From Tissierella creatinini (GTDB lineage: Bacteria > Bacillota > Clostridia > Tissierellales > Tissierellaceae): a stretch of 64,000 nt of DNA. The first letter of the stretch is position 1; each line of letters starts with the position of its first letter. Shown here piece after piece: positions 36,535 to 45,738 of this stretch. The notes below the pieces were generated by a model. That model had not been told where the DNA came from and ran no database searches. It worked only from the letters and a program-made list of their open reading frames with translations. Location of the stretch: positions 1 through 64,000 of the forward strand of contig SUSS01000003.1 of assembly GCA_005046945.1 (NCBI GenBank), read 5' to 3'. Both the position numbers and the translations under genes were made by a program.

Positions 36535-38004
36535 ATGTATACAACAAAAAGTCTATACAGACGTGCAAATTTTGATATCAATCAGACCATTTGCTGGAAG
36601 ATGCTTACCGATGACCAGTGTGAAGAGATTTTTGTAACCGCAGCAGAGGTATTGGAACGTACTGGTGCACATATTGAAAATAAAGAAGCCCAAAAATTGT
36701 TTGCTGCAAATGGATGCTGGGTGGATGGAGATGTTGTCAAGATTCCGAGTTCTAAATTGGAATGGGCTGTACGTACTGCTCCATCACGTATCACATTATG
36801 TAACAAATCCGGTAAACGTGCTGTCTTGATGGAAACTGAAAACAGCCACTTCGGTCCATATTATGGAAGCGAAATGATCGTTGACCGCGCTAGTGGAAAG
36901 CAACGTAAAATCACAGTAAATGACGCAATTGACACAGCAAGACTATCCGAAAGTTTAGAGAATGTAAGCTTTGTAAGCGCTCCAGGAAAACCTGAAGGCT
37001 TCCGCAAGGAAACAGCTGGACTATATGCTTTAGAAGCATTGATTCTAAACAGTAACAAACCAATCATTCAACCTGTAAGCAATGCAAAAGAAGCAGAACT
37101 AGCAGCTGAAATGGCTGCAGCAGCTGTAGGTGGATTTGACGCTCTTCGCCAAAATCCATATGTGGTTTTTACAATCAACTGCAACGAACCACGTTTCCAT
37201 AGTGAAGATTCACTAGGCGCAGTTATGTATGCTGCGAAAAACGGAATTCCTTTTATTTATCAAAACAAACTAATTTCTGGTGTTACAGCACCAAGTGCAA
37301 CAGCTGGAACATTAGTTGTAGCTCTAGCTAACAACTTGGTTGCTCTTACTCTAGCACAGTTCGTGTCTGAAGGAGCTCAGGTAATTGCTGGCGGTAATTT
37401 CACAATTTTCGACGAAAAAAGCGGAATTGCACCATTTGGAGCTCCAGAAGCAGGTTTGATAGGTGCTGGATTCTCCAACTTGATGCGTTATCTTCGCATA
37501 CCAAGTGCAGGCATTGCCGGTATTTCTGACTCCAATGTTTCTGATGCACAGTTAGGAGCTGAATTCACATATGGTATCCTTTCATCTGCTTTGGCTGGCA
37601 CTAATTTGATTGGTGGCGGAGGTGCTCTAGAATCCGGAAAGGTTGCAAGTTCAGCTGCTCTGGCAATGACTGACGAGGTTATGGGAGCTATACACCGTAT
37701 TATGGGTACATTCGATATGAACGAAGATACATTGGCGCGTGGCGTTATAGATGAAGTCGGACCAGGTGGAAACTACCTTGGCGAAGACCACACTACTTTA
37801 TTCTTTAAATCCGAACAATTCTGGCCAAATCTAATCACCAGAAAACGTATTGATGACTGGACTGCTGACGGCGCAAAACCAATGGGACAACGTGCTTTGG
37901 AATATGTTGAAGATTTACTTGGCCAACCTTCCGTTGAACTTGTTAACAGCACAGTTGCCGCTGAGATAAAATCGATTCTCGCTAAAGCAGAAGAGACATT
38001 ATAA
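36535..38004 (+). CDS. MttB-family methyltransferase 1 (non-pyrrolysine)
   Basis: A 489-residue member of the trimethylamine methyltransferase superfamily. The frame is read through without an in-frame amber codon, so it is not a pyrrolysine enzyme; such members include MtgB (glycine betaine) and others for quaternary amines. Family features are TDDQCEEIFVTAAEVLERTG at the start, ENSHFGPYYGSEMIVDRASG, SGVTAPSATAGTLVVALAN and LIGGGGALESGKVASS. It would move a methyl group from its substrate to the corrinoid protein. AAAGGGG lies 8 nt before the ATG. The substrate cannot be read from sequence. Arg codons are nearly all CGT/CGC. Confidence 0.93.
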   Translation: MYTTKSLYRRANFDINQTICWKMLTDDQCEEIFVTAAEVLERTGAHIENKEAQKLFAANGCWVDGDVVKIPSSKLEWAVRTAPSRITLCNKSGKRAVLMETENSHFGPYYGSEMIVDRASGKQRKITVNDAIDTARLSESLENVSFVSAPGKPEGFRKETAGLYALEALILNSNKPIIQPVSNAKEAELAAEMAAAAVGGFDALRQNPYVVFTINCNEPRFHSEDSLGAVMYAAKNGIPFIYQNKLISGVTAPSATAGTLVVALANNLVALTLAQFVSEGAQVIAGGNFTIFDEKSGIAPFGAPEAGLIGAGFSNLMRYLRIPSAGIAGISDSNVSDAQLGAEFTYGILSSALAGTNLIGGGGALESGKVASSAALAMTDEVMGAIHRIMGTFDMNEDTLARGVIDEVGPGGNYLGEDHTTLFFKSEQFWPNLITRKRIDDWTADGAKPMGQRALEYVEDLLGQPSVELVNSTVAAEIKSILAKAEETL

Positions 38005-38021
38005 AATAGGAGGGGAAAAAC

Positions 38022-39509
38022 TTGAAAAATAGAGTTAATTATAAAGCTAATCAAACACCTACAATGAAAGTTCTGACCGATTCACAATGTCTCGAGATCG
38101 TACTCGCTGCTGAAGAGGTCCTTTTTAGAACAGGTATGGAATTCCATGATCCACAGGCACTGGAAATCCTTAAAAAACACGGTTGTCTTGTAGATGGTAT
38201 AAGAGTCCGCATCCCTCCATTCTTGGTAGAGCGTGCTTTGAGATCATGCCAGAAGCATGTTGTTCTTTGCAACAGCCGTACCGGTAAACCAGCAATGTTC
38301 CTTGAAAACAACAATTCATATTTCGGTTCAGGTTCTGGTACACCGTTTTTCCGTGAACCATATACAGGAGAGCGTATACGTTCAACAAACAAAAGCATTG
38401 GCTGGGCAACAAAAGTTCTTGATGCCATGCCAAATATAGATTTCTGTATGTCTCTTGGTTTAGTACAAGACGTACCATTGCTAGTTTCAGACCGTTGGGA
38501 GTTTGAACAACAGTTACTTAATACTTCTAAGCCGATTGTAAACGTTGTTACAGATGAATGGGGACAAGCAGACTGTCTAGCAATGGCTGAAGCAGTTGCT
38601 GGCGGTCCTGAAGAACTTCGTAAGCATCCTTTTATAACCCTATATCTTGAACCAGTTTCACCTGGTATTGTAGGAACAGAATCATGCCAAAAGGTTATCA
38701 CAGGTGCGGAAAAAGGCATCCCAACTATCTTTACACCATGTATCATGGCAGGTGCTACTGCTCCAGCTACAATTGCAGGAGTACTTGTACAAGGTATCGC
38801 AGAAAGCTTGAGCGGCCTAGTTCTTAGCCAGTGTGCCGGCGAAGGTGCAGCTTATATAATGGGTGGAGTATATACAATCCTTGACATGGGTTCTACAATA
38901 TTCTCATATGGAGCACCTGAGAAAGATCTTATGCTAGCTTGTTTAACTGATATCGGCCATTATTTAAGACTTCCGATTTTCGGAACAAACGGATGTACAG
39001 ATTCAAGCATGGTTGATGAGCAAGCGGGAGTTGAGGCAGCTCTATCCATTACTATGACAAGTCTTTCAGGCCCGAATCTTAACCATGACATTGGATACTG
39101 TGAATATGGAACTACTTCCAACCTTGATCTTGTTGTCGTTTGCAACGAGGTTGTTGGAATGGCACGCCGCCTAACTTCCGGAATCCCAGTTAACCAAAAG
39201 ACACTTTGTCTTGATGAGATTGAAAACGTGCCTCCAAAAGGACGCTTCAAAAACATTTGGGAAGCTGAGTGGGATGATGACCAGGATTATATTCCAAAAG
39301 ACATACATGCTAATTTTGAATCTGATTTAATCAGCCGTGCTGCTTTCGACCTATGGAATTCCAACGGTGGAAAAACATTGACTGAGAGAGCAAACGAAAG
39401 AGTTCGTGATATTATTGAAAATTACGAAGCGGATCAACTTTCTAAAGACGTTAAAGCAAAAATCAGAAGTATCGTTGAAAACGCCGAAGGTAAGATTCCT
39501 AAGGCATAA
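38022..39509 (+). CDS. MttB-family methyltransferase 2 (non-pyrrolysine)
   Basis: A 495-residue paralog of the preceding gene, 17 bp downstream. It shares the N-terminal TDSQCLEIVLAAEEVLFRTG pattern, NSYFGSGSGTPFFREPYTGE, and AGATAPATIAGVLVQGIAES. The C-terminal region differs: TNGCTDSSMVDEQAGVEAAL and HDIGYCEYGTTSNLDLVVVC. No in-frame amber codon. It starts with TTG with GGAGGGG 7 nt upstream. It could take a second substrate or form a mixed complex with MttB 1. A strong terminator follows directly. Confidence 0.93.
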   Translation: MKNRVNYKANQTPTMKVLTDSQCLEIVLAAEEVLFRTGMEFHDPQALEILKKHGCLVDGIRVRIPPFLVERALRSCQKHVVLCNSRTGKPAMFLENNNSYFGSGSGTPFFREPYTGERIRSTNKSIGWATKVLDAMPNIDFCMSLGLVQDVPLLVSDRWEFEQQLLNTSKPIVNVVTDEWGQADCLAMAEAVAGGPEELRKHPFITLYLEPVSPGIVGTESCQKVITGAEKGIPTIFTPCIMAGATAPATIAGVLVQGIAESLSGLVLSQCAGEGAAYIMGGVYTILDMGSTIFSYGAPEKDLMLACLTDIGHYLRLPIFGTNGCTDSSMVDEQAGVEAALSITMTSLSGPNLNHDIGYCEYGTTSNLDLVVVCNEVVGMARRLTSGIPVNQKTLCLDEIENVPPKGRFKNIWEAEWDDDQDYIPKDIHANFESDLISRAAFDLWNSNGGKTLTERANERVRDIIENYEADQLSKDVKAKIRSIVENAEGKIPKA

Positions 39510-39524
39510 AATAAGCATAATGCC

Positions 39525-39564
39525 AGTCGGGCGATCCTTGGGTCGCCCGACTTCTACTTTTTTT
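39525..39564 (+). terminator. Intra-operon terminator after MttB 2
   Basis: AGTCGGGCGA and TCGCCCGACT form a perfect 10-bp GC-rich stem with an 8-nt loop, then TCTACTTTTTTT. It should reduce or prevent read-through to the HyuA-like gene. Confidence 0.9.
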
Positions 39565-39594
39565 AAACAAATATAAAGACAAGGAGATGAAATC

Positions 39595-41553
39595 ATGACA
39601 TTCGTACTTGGCATCGACACTGGGGGCACTTACACTGACGGAGTTATTGTCGACAGAGAGCAACACCGTATTATCACCAAAGCCAAATCGCTGACTACGC
39701 GACAGAATCTTTCTCTTGGTATTGCTGATGTTATTCGTCGCATGGATTTCAATCTATCAGAACCAATAGACCTAATTGCACTTTCTACGACTCTTGCTAC
39801 AAACGCGATTGTGGAAGGCCGTGGTTGCGAGGTAGGTCTTATTATAATAGGATTTTCTGACCTTCAAGATGTTCCTGCACGGGAGATTCGCTATCTTCCT
39901 GGGGGGCATGACATACGTGGAAATGAAAAAGAAGCTTTTGATGAAGAAAAAGCGCGTGAAGCCCTTGAAAGTCTAAGGGGCAAGGTGGATGCACTGGCGG
40001 TATCCTCGTATCTCAGTATCCGTAATCCTGAGCATGAGTTGATTATGCAGCGTCTGGCTAAAGAAGTTCTGGGGATAAATGTCGTATGTGCCCATCATCT
40101 CACTCGTTCACTCGGATTGCATGAGCGCTGTGTCACAGCTATTCTAAATGCTCGCTTGGTTCCCATCATTGAGGAATTGATTGTTGCGGTAAAAAAGGCA
40201 CTCATGGAAAAAAATATCAAAGCACCAATCATGATTGTCAAGGGTGATGGCTCACTGATGGGGGAAACACAAGCCCTCGAGCGGCCGATTGAGACAATCC
40301 TTTCCGGTCCGGCAGCCAGCATCATAGGAGCTAATTTTCTAGCAGGTGAAACTAATGGTATGGTAGTGGATATAGGTGGCACTACTACCGATATCGCAGT
40401 TCTCAAAAATGGCGTCCCTAAGCTGAATAAAGATGGTGCCCGCGTTGGCGGCTGGCTGACCCATGTGGAAGCAGCTGAAATCGACACCTACGGACTTGGC
40501 GGAGATAGCTATATTCAAAAGGATAGCCAAGGTTTCTTCAAGTTAGGTCCCCGACGTGTCTGGCCTATCAGCCAGATGTCTCATGTCTATCCTAACCTGG
40601 TTGATGAGCTTTCTAGAATTCACCATCCGCGAAATGTTCCACTAATCAACCATCAGATTACGGATTGTTACTTCTTGATTGGAGAACAACATACAATCCA
40701 ACTCACAGAGCGCGAAAAACAAATTGTTGAACTACTACGCGACAAGCCCCACAGTATCTTCTATCTCGCACTGGCATTGGACTTGGATATCAATTTCTTA
40801 GAAGTCGGCCGACTTGTGGAAACGGGCGTGCTTGGGCAAATTTCTGTCACACCAACAGATATTCTACATGCTATGGGACTTTACAACGAGTGGAATACAA
40901 AAGGTGCAAAAATAGCAGTTGAACTCCTATCCAACCGCTTTGACATGGCTCCTAACATATTTTGTGATTATATCATTGAAAAAGTTATTGCGAGACTGGC
41001 TTATACATGCTGGCAAAGTCTGCTAAATCATGAAGGGTTTAAATGCGACCTTGAAAACAATCCATTTTTTGCTTATCTCAGCGATAAGCAATTAGCTCCT
41101 AAAGCTGATGCGCTGTTTACCTCTAGTCTTGTACCTACTTTGCCAATCATTGGCATTGGTGCTCCGGTTAGGAGTTACCTCCCTCGTTTGGCAGAAAAAC
41201 TTGGTGCCCGACTTGCCATACCAGAACACACCGAAGTCGCCAATGCAGTAGGTGCAGCCGTTGGAAAAGTTATGGAGGTTGTAAGAATCCTCATCACGCC
41301 TGGTGAGAATAATTCTGGATATATTCTTTACTCTACATGGGAATGCATAAAGTTTGAAACCTTGGACGAAGCGATTGACTATGGAAAACAGTTTGCATAT
41401 AATAAAGCTATGAGCCTTGCGGAAGAAAATGGTGCCCTCAACATTGAAGTTTTCGTTGAGCACAAAGATGTCTATGTAAATTCAGGTGGTATAGATATGT
41501 TTATTGAATCTAACATTGAGGCTATAGGAACAGAAAAATCCGACTGGCAATAA
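39595..41553 (+). CDS. HyuA-like hydantoinase/oxoprolinase family protein
   Basis: A 652-residue ASKHA-fold protein of the hydantoinase A/oxoprolinase type. The N-terminal domain has FVLGIDTGGTYTDGVIVDRE and LSTTLATNAIVEGRG. The central domain has IETILSGPAASIIGANFLAG, MVVDIGGTTTDIAVLKNGVP and TYGLGGDSYI. A helical insert at about 375-430 (LTEREKQIVELL) looks like a small helix-turn-helix module. No HyuB partner is nearby. It might be an ATP-dependent amide hydrolase for a ring-type N-methyl substrate, or an ASKHA protein for corrinoid upkeep; the sequence does not decide. AAGGAG lies 8 nt before the ATG. Confidence 0.88.
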   Translation: MTFVLGIDTGGTYTDGVIVDREQHRIITKAKSLTTRQNLSLGIADVIRRMDFNLSEPIDLIALSTTLATNAIVEGRGCEVGLIIIGFSDLQDVPAREIRYLPGGHDIRGNEKEAFDEEKAREALESLRGKVDALAVSSYLSIRNPEHELIMQRLAKEVLGINVVCAHHLTRSLGLHERCVTAILNARLVPIIEELIVAVKKALMEKNIKAPIMIVKGDGSLMGETQALERPIETILSGPAASIIGANFLAGETNGMVVDIGGTTTDIAVLKNGVPKLNKDGARVGGWLTHVEAAEIDTYGLGGDSYIQKDSQGFFKLGPRRVWPISQMSHVYPNLVDELSRIHHPRNVPLINHQITDCYFLIGEQHTIQLTEREKQIVELLRDKPHSIFYLALALDLDINFLEVGRLVETGVLGQISVTPTDILHAMGLYNEWNTKGAKIAVELLSNRFDMAPNIFCDYIIEKVIARLAYTCWQSLLNHEGFKCDLENNPFFAYLSDKQLAPKADALFTSSLVPTLPIIGIGAPVRSYLPRLAEKLGARLAIPEHTEVANAVGAAVGKVMEVVRILITPGENNSGYILYSTWECIKFETLDEAIDYGKQFAYNKAMSLAEENGALNIEVFVEHKDVYVNSGGIDMFIESNIEAIGTEKSDWQ

Positions 41554-41562
41554 GAGCAAAAC

Positions 41563-41606
41563 AAAAAACAATCCATGATTTTTGAACTTTCATGGATTGT
41601 TTTTTG
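41563..41606. terminator. Bidirectional terminator between HyuA-like gene and mfd
   Basis: CAATCCATGA and TCATGGATTG form a 10-bp stem with an A-run before and a TTTTTTG run after. It serves the convergent genes on both sides. Confidence 0.9.
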
Positions 41607-41607
41607 T

Positions 41608-44600
41608 TTAATTGTTTTTTTTCGTATACATGTTGATTTTTTCAATCAAACTCTTAAGCTCCAAAAGGACATTCTTTGCCTTAAATAGGAAATATGGCGA
41701 AGATGATAAATCAAAAGAAAGCCTCTTTCCATATTCTTGAGAAAGAATTTGAATTAACTCTACAGAGAGTTTATCCGTATTAGCAAATTCCAACTTTATA
41801 TCCTTATCCCTTTGAAGTATGTTTTTAATGCCTATCTTACTTGCATTAGCTCGAATATAAGAAATCTCCAGTAAATTTTCCACTTCCCCCGGTAAATCCC
41901 CAAATCTATCTATTAATTCATCTAAAAGTTCATCAAAATCCTCAAGGGTTTCAAGAGAAGAAATTTTCTTATATACCTCTATCTTTTGCTCTTCATCCCC
42001 TATATATTTATTAGGGATATATCCATCTACCTTAAGGTCTATAGTAGTGTCTATAGTTTCTTTAACTATATCACCCTTTAACCTGCTTATGGCCTGGCTT
42101 AGGAATTTTACGTATAAATCATAACCAATAGACTCCAAATGTCCATGCTGGGCATGGCCTATCATATTTCCGGCACCTCTTATTTCCAAATCTCTCATAG
42201 CTACCTTATATCCAGAGCCAAATTCCGTAAATTCCTTTATCGCTCTTAGCCGCTTCTCAGCCACTTCAGTTAATACCTTATCTCTTTCGTAGGTAAAATA
42301 AGAATAGGCTACTCTATTAGTCCTTCCAACTCTTCCTCTTAGTTGATATAGTTGGGAAAGTCCCATCTTATCTGCATCATAAATAATAATAGTATTTACA
42401 TTGGATATATCTAGACCCGTCTCTATAATCGTAGTACAAATAAGAACATCTTGTTCTTTGTTCATAAAATCAATCATAATCTTTTCTAACTGGCTTTCAC
42501 CCATCTGACCGTGGCCTACAGAAAATGTAGCTTCCGGCACTAAAGCTCTTAGTTTTGAAGCTATCATATCTATTGACTCGACCCTATTGTATACGAAGTA
42601 TACCTGTCCTCCACGTCCGATTTCTCGAAGTATTGCATCCCTTATCATCTGAGTATTGAATTCTACTACATAAGTCTGTATTGGATATCTTTCCTCCGGA
42701 GGCTCTTCTATTACCGACATATCCCTTATACCAACTAAAGACATATGAAGAGTCCTAGGTATAGGAGTAGCCGAAAGCGTCAAAACATCTACGGTTTCTT
42801 TAAGCTTCTTCAAGGCTTCCTTATGTTTAACTCCAAAACGCTGCTCTTCATCTATTATTAAAAGTCCTAAATCCTTAAAGGAAATATCCTTTGATAGGAT
42901 TCTATGGGTTCCTACTACTAAGTCTATAGTTCCCCTTCTAATGGCTTCAATAGATATTTTTTGTTCTTGTGCACTTCTAAATCTACTTAAGAGTGCCACT
43001 TTTACAGGGAAGTTACTAAACCTATCCATTATGGTGTTGTAATGCTGTTGAGCTAAAATAGTAGTCGGTACTAATATTGCCACTTGTTTACCATCCATAA
43101 TTGACTTAAAAGCTGCCCTTAATGCCACCTCCGTCTTTCCGTAGCCAACATCACCACATAATAGCCTGTCCATAGGCCTAGATTTTTCCATATCCTTCTT
43201 AATTTCTTCAGCACTTCTTAACTGTCCATCCGTTTCTTCATAAGGAAACATATCTTCAAACTGACGCTGCCAAGGTGTATCCTCTCCAAAGGCATAGCCC
43301 TTTAGCTTTTCACGTTTTGCATATAGTTCTACTAAGTCCATGGCCATTTCCTCAACGGCCCTTTTTACCTTTGTCTTGGCCTTTGTCCACTCTTGGCTGC
43401 TTAGTTTGTTTATTTTTGGTCTAGCCTCTGAACCTATATATTTCTGAATTAAATTCATCTGATCTACGGGTAAATATAACTTATCCTTACCCTTATATTG
43501 AATAGAAAGAAAATCCTTCTTCACTCCCTGTATATTTAGCTGTTCGACTCCCTCATATTGACCTATTCCATAAGCTTCATGAACTACAAAATCCCCCACA
43601 TTTAAGTCTGAGAAACTAAGGTCTTTCGATGTATTTTTCTTACGTTTTTTACTAGTTTTGGTCTTGCCAACTCCAAATATCTCTTTATCGCTGATAACTA
43701 CAAGCTTTAATGTACTATACTCAAATCCACCTCTTAAAGATCCGGGAGTTATAAAGACTTGACTAGATTTTAATTCATGATCTCTTTGAGAGAAGAAGCT
43801 ATTTTCTACCCCCATGTCATAAAGACTTTCTTGAAGTCTTTGCCCTCTTTCTTCAGTACCGGATAATATAATAATTTTATAGCCCTTATACCTAAAGTGG
43901 TCCAGATCCTCCTTTAGTAGTTCCATCTTAGAATGATAACTTTGCATGGACTTAAGAGTAAAGTTTATAATGATTTTCGGGTTGAAGGTGCTTTCCTTTA
44001 TTAGAGCACTGTTTGTAATACAGGTTTTTTTCAAGAAATCGGGAATCAAATCCTTATACTCAAAATTTATATTAACATGACCCGGAAGCACTTCCCCAAT
44101 CTCAAAGAGGTCTGTATATCTCAGATTGAAGTCCTGTTTAAAACCCTTAAAACTCTCATCGATTCTTTTAGGCTCGTCTATAAGAACTATGGAATCCTCC
44201 ATGAAATAGCTTATGATATTAGTTAAATACCCCTCCGGGATATAAGGGATTATTAAATCTCTATTGGACATATAGGAATCTTGTTTCATAATCTCAAGAT
44301 ACTTGTTGAACTTCTCTTCGGATATGGTTGCAGCCTGCTTGGTTGAAGCCTTAGAAACAGTCTTATTTAAATCCTTCTCAAGATTATCTATTATATCCTT
44401 TTTAATCTCATCCTTTATGATTATTTCTTTAACAGGGGGCACCTTAACAAGGTCAATATTGTCGATAGACCTTTGAGTGTTCATATCAAAAGTTCTAATG
44501 GAGTCTACCACATCATCAAAGAGCTCAACCCTATAGGGGTTTAATCCATCGGGAGGAAAAAAGTCTAATATCCCTCCCCTAATACTGAACTGCCCGATAC

Positions 44601-45105
44601 CTTCTACCATATGAACCCTCTCATACCCGGCATTGATAAAAGTAGAAATGGTTTTATCTAAATCCAATCGACCACCTCTTGTGATAACTTGAGTATATTC
44701 CTCAAACAAGGTTTTATTTGGCAACTTATCTAGTAGTGCTGTGATGGAGCTTACAACTATAAGGTCCTCTTGGTTATTAAGTCTAGAAAGGACATTTAGT
44801 CGTTGAACTTGTCTTTCAGAACTAAAGGCATCAACATCGTATAGGAGGAGTTCTCTCTTTGGAAATAGAACAGAATTTTCACTTCCAAGGTTTTTTATAT
44901 CCTCATATAAAAACCTACTTCTGGCCTCATCATATGTAATTAGGAGTATTTGTTTATTTGTATGCTCCTTAAGGGCATAACAAAAATATCCTAGATTTTC
45001 ATCTATGATTCCATAGGTGGATATGGGTGACACCTTATCCTTTATTTCACTCAATAGCTTACTATAGGAATCCAAATTCCTCAGGGGGTCAATTAAAAAG
45101 TCCAT
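41608..45105 (-). CDS. mfd: Transcription-repair coupling factor Mfd
   Basis: Removes RNA polymerase stalled at lesions and recruits UvrA. The 1165 residues have the UvrB-like N-terminal module, the RNA polymerase interaction domain (NVGDFVVHEAYGIGQYEGVE), a RecG-like motor with GDVGYGKTEVALRAAF (Walker A), LLIIDEEQRFGVKHKEALK (DEEQ box), LSATPIPRTLHMSL and QLRGRVGRTNRVAYSYF, and the C-terminal TRCF domain. Full length. It ends at the island border and follows pth. Confidence 0.98.
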   Translation of the reverse strand: MDFLIDPLRNLDSYSKLLSEIKDKVSPISTYGIIDENLGYFCYALKEHTNKQILLITYDEARSRFLYEDIKNLGSENSVLFPKRELLLYDVDAFSSERQVQRLNVLSRLNNQEDLIVVSSITALLDKLPNKTLFEEYTQVITRGGRLDLDKTISTFINAGYERVHMVEGIGQFSIRGGILDFFPPDGLNPYRVELFDDVVDSIRTFDMNTQRSIDNIDLVKVPPVKEIIIKDEIKKDIIDNLEKDLNKTVSKASTKQAATISEEKFNKYLEIMKQDSYMSNRDLIIPYIPEGYLTNIISYFMEDSIVLIDEPKRIDESFKGFKQDFNLRYTDLFEIGEVLPGHVNINFEYKDLIPDFLKKTCITNSALIKESTFNPKIIINFTLKSMQSYHSKMELLKEDLDHFRYKGYKIIILSGTEERGQRLQESLYDMGVENSFFSQRDHELKSSQVFITPGSLRGGFEYSTLKLVVISDKEIFGVGKTKTSKKRKKNTSKDLSFSDLNVGDFVVHEAYGIGQYEGVEQLNIQGVKKDFLSIQYKGKDKLYLPVDQMNLIQKYIGSEARPKINKLSSQEWTKAKTKVKRAVEEMAMDLVELYAKREKLKGYAFGEDTPWQRQFEDMFPYEETDGQLRSAEEIKKDMEKSRPMDRLLCGDVGYGKTEVALRAAFKSIMDGKQVAILVPTTILAQQHYNTIMDRFSNFPVKVALLSRFRSAQEQKISIEAIRRGTIDLVVGTHRILSKDISFKDLGLLIIDEEQRFGVKHKEALKKLKETVDVLTLSATPIPRTLHMSLVGIRDMSVIEEPPEERYPIQTYVVEFNTQMIRDAILREIGRGGQVYFVYNRVESIDMIASKLRALVPEATFSVGHGQMGESQLEKIMIDFMNKEQDVLICTTIIETGLDISNVNTIIIYDADKMGLSQLYQLRGRVGRTNRVAYSYFTYERDKVLTEVAEKRLRAIKEFTEFGSGYKVAMRDLEIRGAGNMIGHAQHGHLESIGYDLYVKFLSQAISRLKGDIVKETIDTTIDLKVDGYIPNKYIGDEEQKIEVYKKISSLETLEDFDELLDELIDRFGDLPGEVENLLEISYIRANASKIGIKNILQRDKDIKLEFANTDKLSVELIQILSQEYGKRLSFDLSSSPYFLFKAKNVLLELKSLIEKINMYTKKNN

Positions 45106-45141
45106 ATTTTATACTCCTCATATAACACCTTAAGCCCAGGT

Positions 45142-45720
45142 TTATTCCTGGGCCTTAGGTTTAATGTTAAATTTATTCATTGCATAGTTAATATCTTGCA
45201 TTATAATATTCTCTACGGCTTCCGCAGCAGTCATTAGGGATATTTCTATTTCTTGCCTATCTTCCTTTGAAAATCGGCTAAGTACAAAATCTGCCAATTC
45301 CTGATTAGGACCTTTCTTTCCAATACCTATCTTTACCCTAGGAAAGTTCTCATTCTGAAGGTGGTATATAATGGATTTCAGCCCATTATGAGAGCCTGCA
45401 CTTCCCTTTTGCTTTACTCTAACAGTGGAAAATTCGATATCTATATCGTCTACTATAACTATAATATTCTGGGCAGGAAGTTTATAGAATTGAATTATTT
45501 CCCTGATGGAAATACCACTGTTATTCATGAAGGTTTGAGGTTTAACTAATAGGACTTTTTCGTTTCCAATTCTCCCTTCACCATATACTGCATTGAATTT
45601 AATCTTATTCAAATCAATCTTATTCCTTCTAGCTAGAATATCTACTGTATCAAAGCCAACATTATGCCTTGTATTAGTATAATCCTTCCCAGGATTGCCC
45701 AATCCTACAACTACGTACAA
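45142..45720 (-). CDS. pth: Peptidyl-tRNA hydrolase
   Basis: Recycles peptidyl-tRNA released from ribosomes. The 192 residues carry GLGNPGKDYTNTRHNVGF with the catalytic His20, KPQTFMNNSG, VDDIDIEFSTVRVKQKGSAG and GSHNGLKSIIYHL. It follows prs by 18 bp. The prs-pth-mfd order is conserved. Confidence 0.97.
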   Translation of the reverse strand: MYVVVGLGNPGKDYTNTRHNVGFDTVDILARRNKIDLNKIKFNAVYGEGRIGNEKVLLVKPQTFMNNSGISIREIIQFYKLPAQNIIVIVDDIDIEFSTVRVKQKGSAGSHNGLKSIIYHLQNENFPRVKIGIGKKGPNQELADFVLSRFSKEDRQEIEISLMTAAEAVENIIMQDINYAMNKFNIKPKAQE

Positions 45721-45738
45721 ATTATCAACTCCATTAAA

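Larger units (their letters stand above)
29165..41606. other. Accessory corrinoid methyltransferase island
   Basis: Nine genes lie between prsA and mfd, which are neighbours in related genomes. The block is flanked by hairpin terminators (29168-29228 and 41563-41606). Arg codons are mainly CGT/CGC here, against AGA/AGG on both sides, and the right half is visibly richer in GC. No integrase, tRNA or flanking direct repeat was found, so the mode of insertion is unknown. Confidence 0.7.

Noticed and set aside
38051-38746. 231-codon frame opposite MttB 2
   Set aside because: Antisense shadow; the plus-strand frame is a complete MttB protein with a good start.
36535-39509. Pyrrolysine (in-frame amber) in the MttB genes
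   Set aside because: Both genes read through at full family length without an internal TAG, and no pyl genes are present.
39595-41553. Creatinine or N-methylhydantoin degradation as a firm assignment for the HyuA-like gene
   Set aside because: No HyuB, creatinine deaminase or carbamoylsarcosine hydrolase nearby; kept only as one hypothesis.
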